Numbered from the stretch's first letter, positions 7,634-15,585 are shown. The stretch: DNA of 23,352 nt from Firmicutes bacterium UBA2530 (GCA_002340985.1 DDNC01000018.1:44513-67864); one strand, 5' to 3'. Program-made: numbers and translations. Notes: generated by a model not told the origin, from the sequence alone.

Positions 7634-8638
7634 ATGAAAGCAATGGTGATAAACAAGTTTGGAGGACCTGAAGTATTTGAGATGGCAGATATAGCAAAGC
7701 CTGAGTTAAAGCCGGGATATGTATTGGTTAAGGTGATGGCAAGCAGTCTCAACCCATTTGAAACGAAGCTGAGGTCTGGACTTTTGCCTGAAATCACTCC
7801 GGCATTTCCAGCAGTTCTCAATTCGGATTTTTCGGGAATTGTTGAGAAGGTCGGAGAAAATGTTGAACTGCTGAAGCGGGGAGATGAAGTTTTTGGATTT
7901 GTGGGCGGGTTAGCAGGAGAATGCGGTGCATTGGCAGAATATGCGCTGGTAGATGAAGAACTGCTGTGCCTTAAGCCGGTCAATCTTGATTTTAAAACAT
8001 CGGCACTTTTCCCTTTGGTTGGCATAACTGCCTATAGAGCTATTATGGAAGATTCTCACATAAAGGCAGGAGACAAGGTTTTGATACATGGAGCGGCAGG
8101 AGGAGTCGGGCACATTGCCGTTCAGTTTGCAAAGCTTTTGAAAGCAGAGGTGTATGCCACTGTTTCAAGTGAGGAAAAGGCGGAAATAGCGGAGCACCTT
8201 GGGGCAGACCATGTGATTAACTATAAAACGACCGGGGTTGAGCAGTATGTGAAGCAATACACGGACGGAAAGGGCTTTGATGTTGTATTTGATACTATAG
8301 GCGCAGGCAATTTGATAAATAGTTTCAAAGCTGTAAAAAATGAGGGGCTTGTGCTGACAACCAATTCAAGGGTGGCGCTGGACATGACGCTCATTCATCA
8401 CAAGGCCATAAATTTCAAGGCCATATACATAGTGCTGCCCATTCTTACAAATATAAACAGAAATGAGATGGGCAACATACTGAATGAAATGAAAAAGCAT
8501 ATAGAAGCGGGAAATCTCACTATTTATAAGGACAGCAGAGAATTTAACTTTTCGGAAATATCTGAGGCCCACAGATATTATGAGGAAGGAGATATAACCG
8601 CAAAAATATCCTTAATAAATGATCTGCACGAAGGATAG
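7634..8638 (+). CDS. Zinc-independent MDR oxidoreductase (quinone oxidoreductase-like)
   Basis: A 334-residue medium-chain dehydrogenase/reductase. The N-terminal GroES-like domain starts MKAMVINKFGGPEVF and has SSLNPFETKLRSG (37-49) where zinc enzymes keep a catalytic cysteine, so no catalytic zinc is expected. The structural four-cysteine lobe is also absent. The Rossmann domain has the GAAGGVG dinucleotide motif (153-159), typical of NADPH-dependent quinone oxidoreductases and enone reductases. The likely role is NAD(P)H-dependent reduction of quinones or alpha,beta-unsaturated carbonyls in the cytoplasm. AGGAG lies seven bases before ATG 7634. It has its own promoter and reads away from the radical SAM operon, so a link to that pathway is not shown. 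Confidence 0.88.
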   Translation: MKAMVINKFGGPEVFEMADIAKPELKPGYVLVKVMASSLNPFETKLRSGLLPEITPAFPAVLNSDFSGIVEKVGENVELLKRGDEVFGFVGGLAGECGALAEYALVDEELLCLKPVNLDFKTSALFPLVGITAYRAIMEDSHIKAGDKVLIHGAAGGVGHIAVQFAKLLKAEVYATVSSEEKAEIAEHLGADHVINYKTTGVEQYVKQYTDGKGFDVVFDTIGAGNLINSFKAVKNEGLVLTTNSRVALDMTLIHHKAINFKAIYIVLPILTNINRNEMGNILNEMKKHIEAGNLTIYKDSREFNFSEISEAHRYYEEGDITAKISLINDLHEG

Positions 8639-8653
8639 AGATAGAACAATCTG

Positions 8654-8677
8654 AGCTGTGCCCTCCGGGGTACAGCT
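8654..8677. terminator. Intergenic hairpin, weak terminator or mRNA-end structure
   Basis: AGCTGTGCCC pairs with GGGTACAGCT through ten pairs (one G-T) around the loop TCCG. It lies 16 bases after the MDR stop. No run of T follows on either strand, so efficient intrinsic termination is doubtful and the next gene may be read through. Confidence 0.35.
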
Positions 8678-8703
8678 AATAATAAAAATAAACAGGGGTT
8701 GTA

Positions 8704-9510
8704 ATGAAGACAGATTTTTCACCGTTAAAGAACGGTTTTCATTTTGGAAATAATTTTGTAAACAAAATAATCCAAACAAGCTTTGGAAAAATTGAATCAA
8801 GAGGAAGATGCGGAGGAATGGCGTTTGCTTCACTGGACTATTATTTTTCAAATATTTCAATACCAAGCCACGAAGCGAAGGATTTTCCGGGGGGGGATGT
8901 TCCGCCGGATGGCAGCATTCTCGGAGACTACATATATGAGCGTGCACTACACAGCCTGTTCACATTTTCATCCTATAAGTTCTTTGATTGGTCACTGAAA
9001 AGGGACGAAAATAACAGGAGAAGGAACATATACTACAAAACAAAGCACGAAGAATTCCATAAGCTGAAAAAGTCAATAGATGAGGGAAGACCTGTGGTGC
9101 TTGGGCTCATCGGTGCCGAAAGGGTTTCCGAAATATGCATGAATCATCAGGTTGTTGCTTACGGCTATGATTTTGAACCGAAAGATGAGCGCATTGTAAT
9201 TTATATTTATGACAGCAATGTATATGACAGGGAAATTACCATTGTTTCAGACAAGAATAATCCTCATTTCATAGAATCAAACGGACAGGAATGGAGAGGC
9301 TTCTTCGTACAGGACTACAGGCCTAAGTTTCCAAGATACCGGGATATTTCTGTTTCAGGGTCCGAGGATGCTCAAGCGCTTAAAAAAGCGTTAAGCATTA
9401 AAAATATAGGGCAATTCCCCACAAACACAAAGTATCTTCAGCTGATGCAATCAGGTGAAATTATCAGCCGTGTCCTCATGCCGGGAGAGGAAGTGCAGAT
9501 AGCACCATAA
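8704..9510 (+). CDS. Papain-like cysteine-hydrolase-fold protein of unknown function
   Basis: This 268-residue protein has no signal peptide or membrane segment. Its layout fits a papain-like or C39-like fold: a Cys in SRGRCGGMAFASLDYY (Cys36), a His in MNHQVVAYGYD (His148) and an Asp/Asn pair in IYDSNVYD (Asp170, Asn172). The spacing and the GG after the cysteine are as expected for a catalytic Cys-His-Asp/Asn set. I know similar stand-alone proteins only as uncharacterised. It could be a peptidase, amidase or transglutaminase-like enzyme acting in the cytoplasm. ATG 8704 is preceded by AGGGG at suitable distance. It follows the MDR gene by 65 bases and may be co-transcribed with it. It converges on the HAD gene with five bases between the stops. 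Confidence 0.7.
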   Translation: MKTDFSPLKNGFHFGNNFVNKIIQTSFGKIESRGRCGGMAFASLDYYFSNISIPSHEAKDFPGGDVPPDGSILGDYIYERALHSLFTFSSYKFFDWSLKRDENNRRRNIYYKTKHEEFHKLKKSIDEGRPVVLGLIGAERVSEICMNHQVVAYGYDFEPKDERIVIYIYDSNVYDREITIVSDKNNPHFIESNGQEWRGFFVQDYRPKFPRYRDISVSGSEDAQALKKALSIKNIGQFPTNTKYLQLMQSGEIISRVLMPGEEVQIAP

Positions 9511-9515
9511 GGCAG

Positions 9516-9986
9516 CTATCCCCTCAGCGTGGCTCTCAGGGCATTTGGATTCAGCAGCAGATTCATACCGTCTTCAACGGAATGCACCATTACATGGGAG
9601 CTTGCCAGCAGGGAGCTGCACATTCCTTCTCCTCCGAGAACCGCAACGGAAAGAGCGGCAGCCTCAAACATTTTTGTATCGTTGAAACCGTTTCCGAAGC
9701 AGATTGTGTTTTCCCTTCCCAATTCATTGACTATCTGAGCCTTGCAGTCAGCGGCATTATCTGTCGGAAAGGTTTTAAGGGTAAGGCCGAGACCGCTGCA
9801 TTCATGGCTGGCTGAGCCGTAGGTGTCGGCGGTGAGCACGTATACATCTGCCATGCTGCACAGCAACAGCAGCCTTTCTCTGACGGAAGCACTTATCTTT
9901 CCGTTTTCAGCAAGTGTTCCGTTATAGTCAAATACAATATTTTTTATTGAATAATCGGATTTTCCTGGTATGCTTATATTTATCAC
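9516..9986 (-). CDS. HAD-superfamily protein, COG4087 (soluble P-type ATPase-like)
   Basis: A compact 156-residue HAD domain without a large cap. Motif I is FDYNGTLA with nucleophile Asp20. The usual second aspartate (DxD) is Asn22. Motif II is VLTADTYG (Thr52), motif III probably Lys82 in DCKAQIV, and motif IV is GNGFND (Asp103), again with Asn where GDG is usual. DYNGT plus GNGxND is the pattern of the COG4087 proteins named after P-type ATPase domains; general phosphatase activity is therefore uncertain. The start is GTG at 9984-9986, supported by GAGGTG four bases upstream. It lies 31 bases behind pstB on the same strand and is probably the last gene of the pst operon, in the place where phoU is common. 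Confidence 0.75.
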   Translation of the reverse strand: MINISIPGKSDYSIKNIVFDYNGTLAENGKISASVRERLLLLCSMADVYVLTADTYGSASHECSGLGLTLKTFPTDNAADCKAQIVNELGRENTICFGNGFNDTKMFEAAALSVAVLGGEGMCSSLLASSHVMVHSVEDGMNLLLNPNALRATLRG

Positions 9987-10017
9987 AGTGCACCTCGTTG
10001 ATTTATAATTATTGCTA

Positions 10018-10770
10018 TTAATTTTTCATATAGTCTATATATTCCTTTGTTCTTGGGTCAGCAGGATTGCTGAAAACTGTATCTGCCGGACCCTCCTCCA
10101 CCATGCTGCCGCTCTCCATATAAATTACGGTGTCGGCAATTCTTTTCGCCTGTGCTAGGTTGTGTGTCACGATTACGATGGTATATTCGTTTTTCAACTC
10201 TAAAAGCATTTTTTCAATATGTGCCGTGTTTTTTATGTCCAATGCCGAGCACGGCTCATCCAGCAGAATTATTTCGGGGTTGACTGTCAGGCAACGTGCA
10301 ATTACAAGGCGCTGCTGCTGACCTCCGGACAGCCTTGATGCATCCATGTTGAGATTATCCTTTACCTCTTCGTACAATCCTGCTTTTTTTAAATATTTTA
10401 CCACTGTTTCATCTAATTTTGACTTGTTTTTTTCACCGTAATATATGGGAGCGTAGGTGAGATTTTTATAAATAGAAAAAGGGAAAACAACAGGTGTCTG
10501 GAATACCATGCCTATTGTGTTGCGCACTTTCGTCAAAGGCATATCCATTATGTCTGTGCCGTCCAGGGCAATTTTTCCGCTTATTTTTCCTCCGTATTCT
10601 TCAACCGTGCGGTTTAGAGACTTCAGAAAGGTTGATTTGCCGCACCCGGAGGGACCTATTATTGCAGTTATTTTATTTTTTTCAAAGGAAATATCTATAT
10701 TGCTGAGTATGTTAACCTTTCCGTAGCTTACGCAAAGATTTTCTGTTTTTAAAATTATCTCTTTCATCAT
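10018..10770 (-). CDS. pstB: Phosphate ABC transporter ATP-binding protein PstB
   Basis: A 250-residue ABC ATPase of the usual PstB length. Walker A is GPSGCGKS (39-46), the Q-loop region is MVFQTPVVFPFSI with the PstB-type FP, the ABC signature is LSGGQQQR (147-154), and Walker B is IILLDEP (167-173), with the switch His in VTHN. It powers phosphate import through PstC-PstA at the membrane. The start overlaps pstA by four bases (ATGA); a second ATG follows directly, and GAGG serves either. Gene order is pstS-pstC-pstA-pstB. Confidence 0.95.
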   Translation of the reverse strand: MMKEIILKTENLCVSYGKVNILSNIDISFEKNKITAIIGPSGCGKSTFLKSLNRTVEEYGGKISGKIALDGTDIMDMPLTKVRNTIGMVFQTPVVFPFSIYKNLTYAPIYYGEKNKSKLDETVVKYLKKAGLYEEVKDNLNMDASRLSGGQQQRLVIARCLTVNPEIILLDEPCSALDIKNTAHIEKMLLELKNEYTIVIVTHNLAQAKRIADTVIYMESGSMVEEGPADTVFSNPADPRTKEYIDYMKN

Positions 10771-11591
10771 ATGTCCTCAAAGCTGCCTATAATGCGGCAG
10801 ATTATATTAATTAAAAGTACTGTCACCATGAGCACAAGTGCGGTACCGTAGGCCATTTCAACCGAAAGACCCTCGTTGACCAAAATATAAAGGTGATACG
10901 GAAGTGCCATAAATGGCTTTGACAGGCTTGAAGGAACTCCCGATATAATTACGGCACCCGTGAACATTACCGGTGCCGCGGCACCCATTGCAAATACTAC
11001 CCCAAGGCTCAGAGATGTCATGATGTATCTGAAGGAAGCAGGAATAATAAGTCTGACTATGGTGTAGCCCCTTGGAATTCCAAGGCTCAACGAACCTATT
11101 AACTGCTCCTTGGATGTATGCTCCAACGCTTTTTTAATCCTTATAGAAATAAAGGGAATAATCATGACGGTGAGAGTAATTGAAGCGCTTAAAAGGCTTT
11201 TGGGTATTCTCATACTCACTATGAGAAATGAATATCCGAACAGCCCTACAACTACAGAGGGAATACCAGCCAGACACTGCAGAGCATGTAAAATATAGCT
11301 GTGTATTTTTTCGCTTTTGCAGTAAAATATAAGATATACGGCAGTGCACAGGCTCAATGCTCCGCCCAGTATGCCGGCAATGGCGCCTGACATCAGAGAG
11401 CCTGCAATTGCAGGAAAAATTCCGCCTTCAGTTCCCAAGGGTATACCCCTTGGTGAACCAAGTATGAATTCGGGTGAAATAACAGAAAATCCTTTGAAAA
11501 ACAAATACAGGAATATTCCTGCGGCAACGGATGTTACAATGGACCCGGATAATAAAACCCACAGCTTGAAAAGAGAATCTTTCATTTTCAT
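10767..11591 (-). CDS. pstA: Phosphate ABC transporter permease PstA
   Basis: A 274-residue membrane protein with about six hydrophobic segments and a binding-protein-dependent permease core, including GGALSLCTAVYLIFYC and the loop SLGIPRGYTIVRLIIPAS that contacts the ATPase (EAA-type loop). The GIPSVVVGLFGYSFL segment is typical of PstA/PstC. It forms the inner-membrane channel with PstC. It overlaps pstC upstream and pstB downstream by four bases each, so the three are translationally coupled. A second in-frame ATG two codons in is an alternative start. Confidence 0.93.
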   Translation of the reverse strand: MKMKDSLFKLWVLLSGSIVTSVAAGIFLYLFFKGFSVISPEFILGSPRGIPLGTEGGIFPAIAGSLMSGAIAGILGGALSLCTAVYLIFYCKSEKIHSYILHALQCLAGIPSVVVGLFGYSFLIVSMRIPKSLLSASITLTVMIIPFISIRIKKALEHTSKEQLIGSLSLGIPRGYTIVRLIIPASFRYIMTSLSLGVVFAMGAAAPVMFTGAVIISGVPSSLSKPFMALPYHLYILVNEGLSVEMAYGTALVLMVTVLLINIICRIIGSFEDI

Positions 11592-12460
11592 GGTGTATTC
11601 CTCCTTCCGGTGTTGTTCAGCCTGTTCGCTGCAAGCTGTATAAAAAATACCGTGATAATCAGAATAAGACCGGCGGCATACAAGGAGGAGTAATGGACGC
11701 TCTTGTATTCGGCGGTTCCCATTTCCAGTGCAATTAAGGACGGAATTGTTTCAGCCCTGCCTAAAAGCTTCGGAAATATGGGGGAATTTCCTGTTACCAT
11801 CATTACTGCCATCGTTTCACCTATTGCTCTGCTGAAGGCTAAAAGCATGTTTACGAAAACAGCGTTTGATGCGCAGGGAAGGATTATTTTTCTCATGGTG
11901 TACCACTTTGACACTCCCAGTGATTGGGAGGCAGCATAGTATTTTGCTTTTCCATTTTCAAAGGCTTCCGCATATCCTGTAACCATGTATGGGAAAAGCA
12001 TGACGGAAAGAAGGATGCTTCCCGCCAGCACGCTTTCGCCTGCGGTCATATGAAGATGCCTCTCCAGAAATTTAACCAGAGCCACCAGCCCTATGAAACC
12101 AAAAATAACCGAAGGAATTCCTGCAATCATATCAATTAACAACAATATGAATTTTGAAACTTTCTTGTGTGAGTTAAATGCAAGAAACAATGCGCATCCG
12201 GCACTTAAGGGTGTGGCTATTGCGGTTGCCAGCAATGAAATATACATGGTTGCAAGTATCATGGGCAGAAATGAATATTCAGGCTTGGGACTCAGAGGAC
12301 TCCACGCACTTCCGAAAAGAAATTCCGGAAAGGTCACTGTCCTGAAGAAAAGCAGACTTTCCCTCAGAATATAAAAAAACACCAAAAGAACCAGAGCGCT
12401 TGATACGGCAGCTCCTGTTACAACAATAAACCGAAAAATTAATTCTCTGCGGTCTTTCAT
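11588..12460 (-). CDS. pstC: Phosphate ABC transporter permease PstC
   Basis: A 290-residue permease with an N-terminal membrane segment (about 10-32) and five more. PLSAGCALFLAFN, IAGIPSVIFGFIGL and SLGVSKWYTMRKIILP (the EAA-type loop) identify the family; GETMAVMMVTGN is a PstC hallmark. It partners PstA in phosphate import. GAGGAG lies five bases before ATG 12458-12460. A GC-rich hairpin separates it from pstS, which would let pstS be expressed at a higher level than the membrane parts. Confidence 0.94.
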   Translation of the reverse strand: MKDRRELIFRFIVVTGAAVSSALVLLVFFYILRESLLFFRTVTFPEFLFGSAWSPLSPKPEYSFLPMILATMYISLLATAIATPLSAGCALFLAFNSHKKVSKFILLLIDMIAGIPSVIFGFIGLVALVKFLERHLHMTAGESVLAGSILLSVMLFPYMVTGYAEAFENGKAKYYAASQSLGVSKWYTMRKIILPCASNAVFVNMLLAFSRAIGETMAVMMVTGNSPIFPKLLGRAETIPSLIALEMGTAEYKSVHYSSLYAAGLILIITVFFIQLAANRLNNTGRRNTP

Positions 12461-12470
12461 GATTACTCCT

Positions 12471-12497
12471 CAATAACAAACTCCCGCGGAGCGGGAG
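12471..12497 (-). terminator. pstS-pstC intercistronic hairpin (attenuator)
   Basis: Seven GC-rich pairs (CTCCCGC with GCGGGAG, 12481-12497) enclose a three-base loop. On the minus strand the stem is followed by TTTGTTATTG, a weak U-tract, just before the pstC ribosome site. This looks like a partial terminator or 3'-end stabiliser that raises pstS mRNA over pstCAB. Confidence 0.6.
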
Positions 12498-12510
12498 TTC
12501 AAAAAGCTTT

Positions 12511-13455
12511 TTATTTTGCGGGAACAAATCCCATTGATTCCACTACTTTCATTCCTTCAGGGCTCATTACGTAATCCATAAATATCTGCTGGGGAGCTGT
12601 CAGCTCTCCGTTGTAGAGTGCAATCAGAGGACGTTGAATTATATAGGAACCGTTCAGTATGTTTTCTTTTGTTGCTTCAACTCCGTCAACCTTTAAAGTA
12701 GAAACCTTACCCTTGTTCTGGTTTACAACTCCGAACGAAGCATATCCTATTGCGTATTCATTTTCCATTATCTTTGTAACCAATGCTCCCATGGATGGTG
12801 CCTGTATTGCATCTGCCTTAACCTGCACATCACCCATTATTTTTGACTGGAATACCTCGTGAGCTCCTCCTCCTATATCTCTTGTTATAACTATAATTTC
12901 CTTATCGGGCAGTGATGAATCCAAGTCCTTCCATGTTTTGAATTCACCTGAAAATATTTTTATTATTTCATCTGTTGTAAGGTTGTCCTTAACGGCTAAT
13001 ACAGGGTTTTGAGGGTTTACACCCAATGTGAGGGCGTCCACGCCAACCTTGAATTCTTTCAGTTCAGTAAGCTTTTCCTTTTCGGAATCCTTTATGCTTC
13101 TTGCAATCATACCGAAATCACTTGTTTTATCAATAACTGATTTAACACCTTGTCCCGAACCTCCCGCCGAAACATATATGGCTATGTTTTCTTCAGGGAA
13201 TGAGGCATCAACTTTGTCCCAAGTTACGAAACCCTCAATGAAGTTTGTTGATATGGAAGCCATTACCGGTGCAAGGGTTGACGAACCGTTAAATAATATC
13301 TGTGGAACAAATTTATCCGGTTTTTGTTCATTATTGCTGTCCGGCTGCTGTACCGATTCCTGCGGAGTTGCCTGTGAAGGCTGTTCTGCCGGGGCACATC
13401 CGGCCAGTACAAGCATCAGAATAAGAAAAATGCTTAAAATGTTAAACTTTTTCAT
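12511..13455 (-). CDS. pstS: Phosphate-binding lipoprotein PstS
   Basis: A 314-residue lipoprotein. The signal peptide MKKFNILSIF plus a hydrophobic core ends in lipobox LAGC (Cys20), so the mature protein is tethered outside the membrane; an acidic/Gln-rich linker follows to about residue 48. The binding domain has the phosphate-loop motifs NGSSTLAPVM (about 56-65) and SAGGSGQGVKSV, and the RDIGGGAHEVF motif near 190-200. It hands phosphate to PstCA. It is the first gene of the operon, with AAGAGG five bases before ATG 13453-13455. Confidence 0.94.
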   Translation of the reverse strand: MKKFNILSIFLILMLVLAGCAPAEQPSQATPQESVQQPDSNNEQKPDKFVPQILFNGSSTLAPVMASISTNFIEGFVTWDKVDASFPEENIAIYVSAGGSGQGVKSVIDKTSDFGMIARSIKDSEKEKLTELKEFKVGVDALTLGVNPQNPVLAVKDNLTTDEIIKIFSGEFKTWKDLDSSLPDKEIIVITRDIGGGAHEVFQSKIMGDVQVKADAIQAPSMGALVTKIMENEYAIGYASFGVVNQNKGKVSTLKVDGVEATKENILNGSYIIQRPLIALYNGELTAPQQIFMDYVMSPEGMKVVESMGFVPAK

Positions 13456-13499
13456 ACATACCTCTTAAATTTTATTGTTAAAATATTTACGATATAAAT

Positions 13500-13529
13500 A
13501 CTATAACATATGTGGATTTGAAAACCCAA
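13500..13529 (-). promoter_or_regulatory. Probable pst operon promoter
   Basis: A TATAGT -10 (13500-13505) lies 18 bases after a poor -35, TTGGGT (13524-13529). Transcription would begin about 38 bases before pstS. A weak -35 suits a promoter that needs an activator such as PhoP, but no convincing repeated PhoP box was found. Confidence 0.35.
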
Positions 13530-13577
13530 TAAAACATTTTTATGTATTCTTCAAACGCTATAAAAAATAGTCATATA

Positions 13578-13600
13578 CAAAAAGCACCCTTTCGGGTGCT
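13578..13600 (-). terminator. Intrinsic terminator of the small helical-protein gene
   Basis: Seven pairs, AGCACCC with GGGTGCT (13583-13600), loop GAAA on the minus strand, followed there by TTTTG. It is correctly placed downstream of the gene at 13691-13975 and isolates it from the pst promoter. Confidence 0.8.
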
Positions 13601-13690
13601 TCGGCGGTTAAGAAGGTCAGTCTGCTAAGTTGCATGCCTTAAGGCACTTTGCAGTACGAACTTTTTCAGAAGCTTGTCATATTGTCATCC

Positions 13691-13975
13691 TTATTTATTG
13701 TCTATTTTTATTTCCAGTATCTTTTGCTTCAGCTCATCTATTTCTTTTAGGGCCGTTGATATTTTGCCGCATATTTCTGCTACCGGGCTGTCGGGATTAT
13801 TCTTGTCATTCTCAAAAACAAACTTTCCTATTTCAATAAAATGCTGGGTGATTTGTTTTTCGGCGGCTGAAACTGCCTGATTCAGCTTTGTGGTTTCAGC
13901 AAAATCTTTGGCCTTGTCGGTGGCGGTGTCTGCAACCTCGCCTATTTTCTTACCTAACTTATCTAAAAATGCCAT
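13691..13975 (-). CDS. Small helical protein of unknown function
   Basis: Ninety-four residues starting MAFLDKLGKKIGEVAD. The start at ATG 13973-13975 is chosen because AAGGAG sits eight bases upstream; the longer in-frame TTG/ATG starts overlap that site. The sequence is Ala/Lys/Glu-rich and predicted largely helical, with an amphipathic N-terminus (about 1-30) and a heptad-like C-terminus, STALKEIDELKQKILEIK (about 71-88). The middle ITQHFIEIGKFVFEN resembles small clostridial proteins of the MAFLDKLGKK type, which I cannot link to a function. There is no transmembrane segment. It is monocistronic, with its own terminator and a possible extended -10 (TGGTATAAA, 14020-14028, minus strand). 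Confidence 0.7.
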   Translation of the reverse strand: MAFLDKLGKKIGEVADTATDKAKDFAETTKLNQAVSAAEKQITQHFIEIGKFVFENDKNNPDSPVAEICGKISTALKEIDELKQKILEIKIDNK

Positions 13976-14151
13976 AAACATCTCTCCTTCCAAACATATA
14001 ATATTTGAGTTTCAATAAATTTATACCATTATTATGCACATTTAAACAGATAATTGGTAAAAGTACTGTTTAAGTATATTAATATGTAGTATAATAGTAA
14101 TAAAGAAATAATAAAAATTTGATTTAAGTCACAGTTTTATATTTCTGCCTT

Positions 14152-14160
14152 TGATATAAT
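14152..14160 (+). promoter_or_regulatory. Candidate fprA promoter (extended -10)
   Basis: TGATATAAT forms an extended -10 about 67 bases before the fprA start. No good -35 is present, as can be the case for extended -10 promoters. A second TATAAT at 14090-14095 with a weak TGTTTA 17 bases upstream could be a distal promoter. Confidence 0.42.
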
Positions 14161-14182
14161 AAATATATAAACGGATAAATGA

Positions 14183-14195
14183 CACCATAATGGTG
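14183..14195. repeat. CACCATAATGGTG palindrome in fprA leader (possible operator)
   Basis: A perfect six-plus-one-plus-six palindrome lies between the extended -10 and the ribosome site of fprA, about 17-29 bases after the expected start point. This is a plausible operator for a redox or NO/O2-responsive repressor; the regulator is not in the window. Confidence 0.35.
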
Positions 14196-14227
14196 ATATT
14201 TTAAAATAAATTACATAGGAGGAAAAA

Positions 14228-15418
14228 ATGAAAAAGCATATTAAAAACAATGTTTATTGGGTCGGCAAAATCGACTGGGAGCTGGAGTGGTTTCATGGAG
14301 CGGATTATTCAATAAATCACGGTTCAAGTCAGAACGCATATTTAATTCAAGAAGAAAAGACAGTTTTGATTGACACAGTGTGGAAGCCACATTCCACAGA
14401 ATTCTTAGATAATCTTGAATCCGAAATCGACCTTAAGAAAATAGACTTCATTGTAGCTAATCACGGAGAAGTTGATCACAGCGGCTCACTGCCTGCATTG
14501 ATGGAAAAAATACCGGGCACACCAATTTACTGTACGGCAAACGGTGTGAAATCTCTCGTAGGGCAGTACCATCATCCTGAGTGGAACTTCCAGGTAGTTA
14601 AAACCGGAGACTCTGTTGACATAGGAAACGGAAAGAAGCTGATTTTTGTTGAAATGAGGATGCTTCATTGGCCGGACAGCATGGCAACATACATGACAGG
14701 AGACAACATTCTGTTTTCAAACGACGCTTTCGGTCAACACTATGCCATAGAGGAGCTTTTCAATGATAAGGCTGACCAGTGCATGCTTTGGGAAGAAGCC
14801 ATGAAGTATTACGCAAACATACTTAATCCTTTTTCACCTCTTGTTAAAAAGAAAATAGAAGAGGTTGTGAGCCTGAATCTTCCTATAGATATAATTGCCA
14901 CAAGCCACGGAGTAATATGGAGAGACAATCCTCTGCAAATAATACAGAAGTACAGCGAATGGGCACAGGAATATCAGGAAGACCAGATAACTATAGCTTA
15001 TGACACTATGTGGGACGGAACAAAACAGCTGGCGCACAAAATTGCTGCGGAAATATCAGCTATTTCTCCAGAGACAAGAGTTAAAATATACAACATATCC
15101 AAGACAAATAAAAATGACATAATGACAGATGTGTTTAAATCAAAGGCAATTGCCGTGGGCTCACCTACTGTGGGACAAAACATTCTTTCTTCCGTGGGAG
15201 GATGGATAGATTTCCTCAAGGAGCTGAAATTTAAAAACAAAAAGGCAGCAGTTTTCGGATGCTATGGATGGAGCGGTGAATCCACGAAGGTGCTACGGGA
15301 GAAGTTGGCGGATGCAGGTTTTGAGGTTTTGGAACCAGAAATAAAATGCAACTGGAATCCCAGGGACGAGGATTTCAGCAAGGCAGCAGACATAGCAAGA
15401 GCGCTTTGCGGAAAATAA
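14228..15418 (+). CDS. fprA: Flavodiiron protein (A-type flavoprotein, FprA)
   Basis: A 396-residue cytoplasmic enzyme with an N-terminal metallo-beta-lactamase-like diiron domain (1-250) and a C-terminal flavodoxin domain (about 254-396). All expected diiron ligands are present: His79, Glu81, Asp83 and His84 region (NHGEVDHSG), His147 in MLHWPDS, Asp166 in SNDAFGQH, and His227 in ATSHGVIWR. The FMN phosphate loop is YDTMWDGTKQLA (258-269), and GCYGWSGE contacts the isoalloxazine. The family reduces O2 to water and/or NO to N2O and protects anaerobes from them, with electrons from rubredoxin or F420-type donors; the donor is not encoded here. AGGAGG lies six bases before ATG. A terminator follows. 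Confidence 0.94.
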   Translation: MKKHIKNNVYWVGKIDWELEWFHGADYSINHGSSQNAYLIQEEKTVLIDTVWKPHSTEFLDNLESEIDLKKIDFIVANHGEVDHSGSLPALMEKIPGTPIYCTANGVKSLVGQYHHPEWNFQVVKTGDSVDIGNGKKLIFVEMRMLHWPDSMATYMTGDNILFSNDAFGQHYAIEELFNDKADQCMLWEEAMKYYANILNPFSPLVKKKIEEVVSLNLPIDIIATSHGVIWRDNPLQIIQKYSEWAQEYQEDQITIAYDTMWDGTKQLAHKIAAEISAISPETRVKIYNISKTNKNDIMTDVFKSKAIAVGSPTVGQNILSSVGGWIDFLKELKFKNKKAAVFGCYGWSGESTKVLREKLADAGFEVLEPEIKCNWNPRDEDFSKAADIARALCGK

Positions 15419-15447
15419 ACTGAAGAATAAATATAATGATAGAAAAT

Positions 15448-15484
15448 GAAGCTGTTGGGTGGTAAAATCCGGCGGCTTCTTTTG
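15448..15484 (+). terminator. Intrinsic terminator of fprA
   Basis: An 11-pair stem (GAAGCTGTTGG with CCGGCGGCTTC, four G-T pairs), a ten-base loop and then TTTTG, 30 bases after the fprA stop. Confidence 0.7.
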
Positions 15485-15498
15485 TTATATAAATTTTT

Positions 15499-15527
15499 TT
15501 GGAATATTTGCAATAATATGATATAAT
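15499..15527 (+). promoter_or_regulatory. Promoter of the BI-1 family gene
   Basis: TTGGAA (15499-15504), 17 bases, TATAAT (15522-15527) with an extended -10 TGA before it. The start point would be near 15534, leaving a leader of about 100 bases. Confidence 0.65.
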
Positions 15528-15558
15528 GAATGCAGCACATATAAAAAACAGGTTGAGA

Positions 15559-15585
15559 AATTGTATATTGGGGTATATTACAATT
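15559..15585 (+). repeat. Inverted repeat in the BI-1 gene leader
   Basis: Arms AATTGTA (15559-15565) and TACAATT (15579-15585) with further TAT/ATA pairing next to the TGGGG-containing centre. It lies in the expected 5' untranslated region, where it could fold in RNA or bind a protein dimer. Confidence 0.35.

Noticed and set aside
13456..13530. PhoP box repeats at the pst promoter
   Set aside because: Only one TTAACA-like element is present, downstream of the -10; the repeated spacing of a PhoP box was not found.
13635..13646. Perfect palindrome TGCCTTAAGGCA
   Set aside because: It lies between a gene's stop and its terminator, with no promoter near, so no function can be argued.
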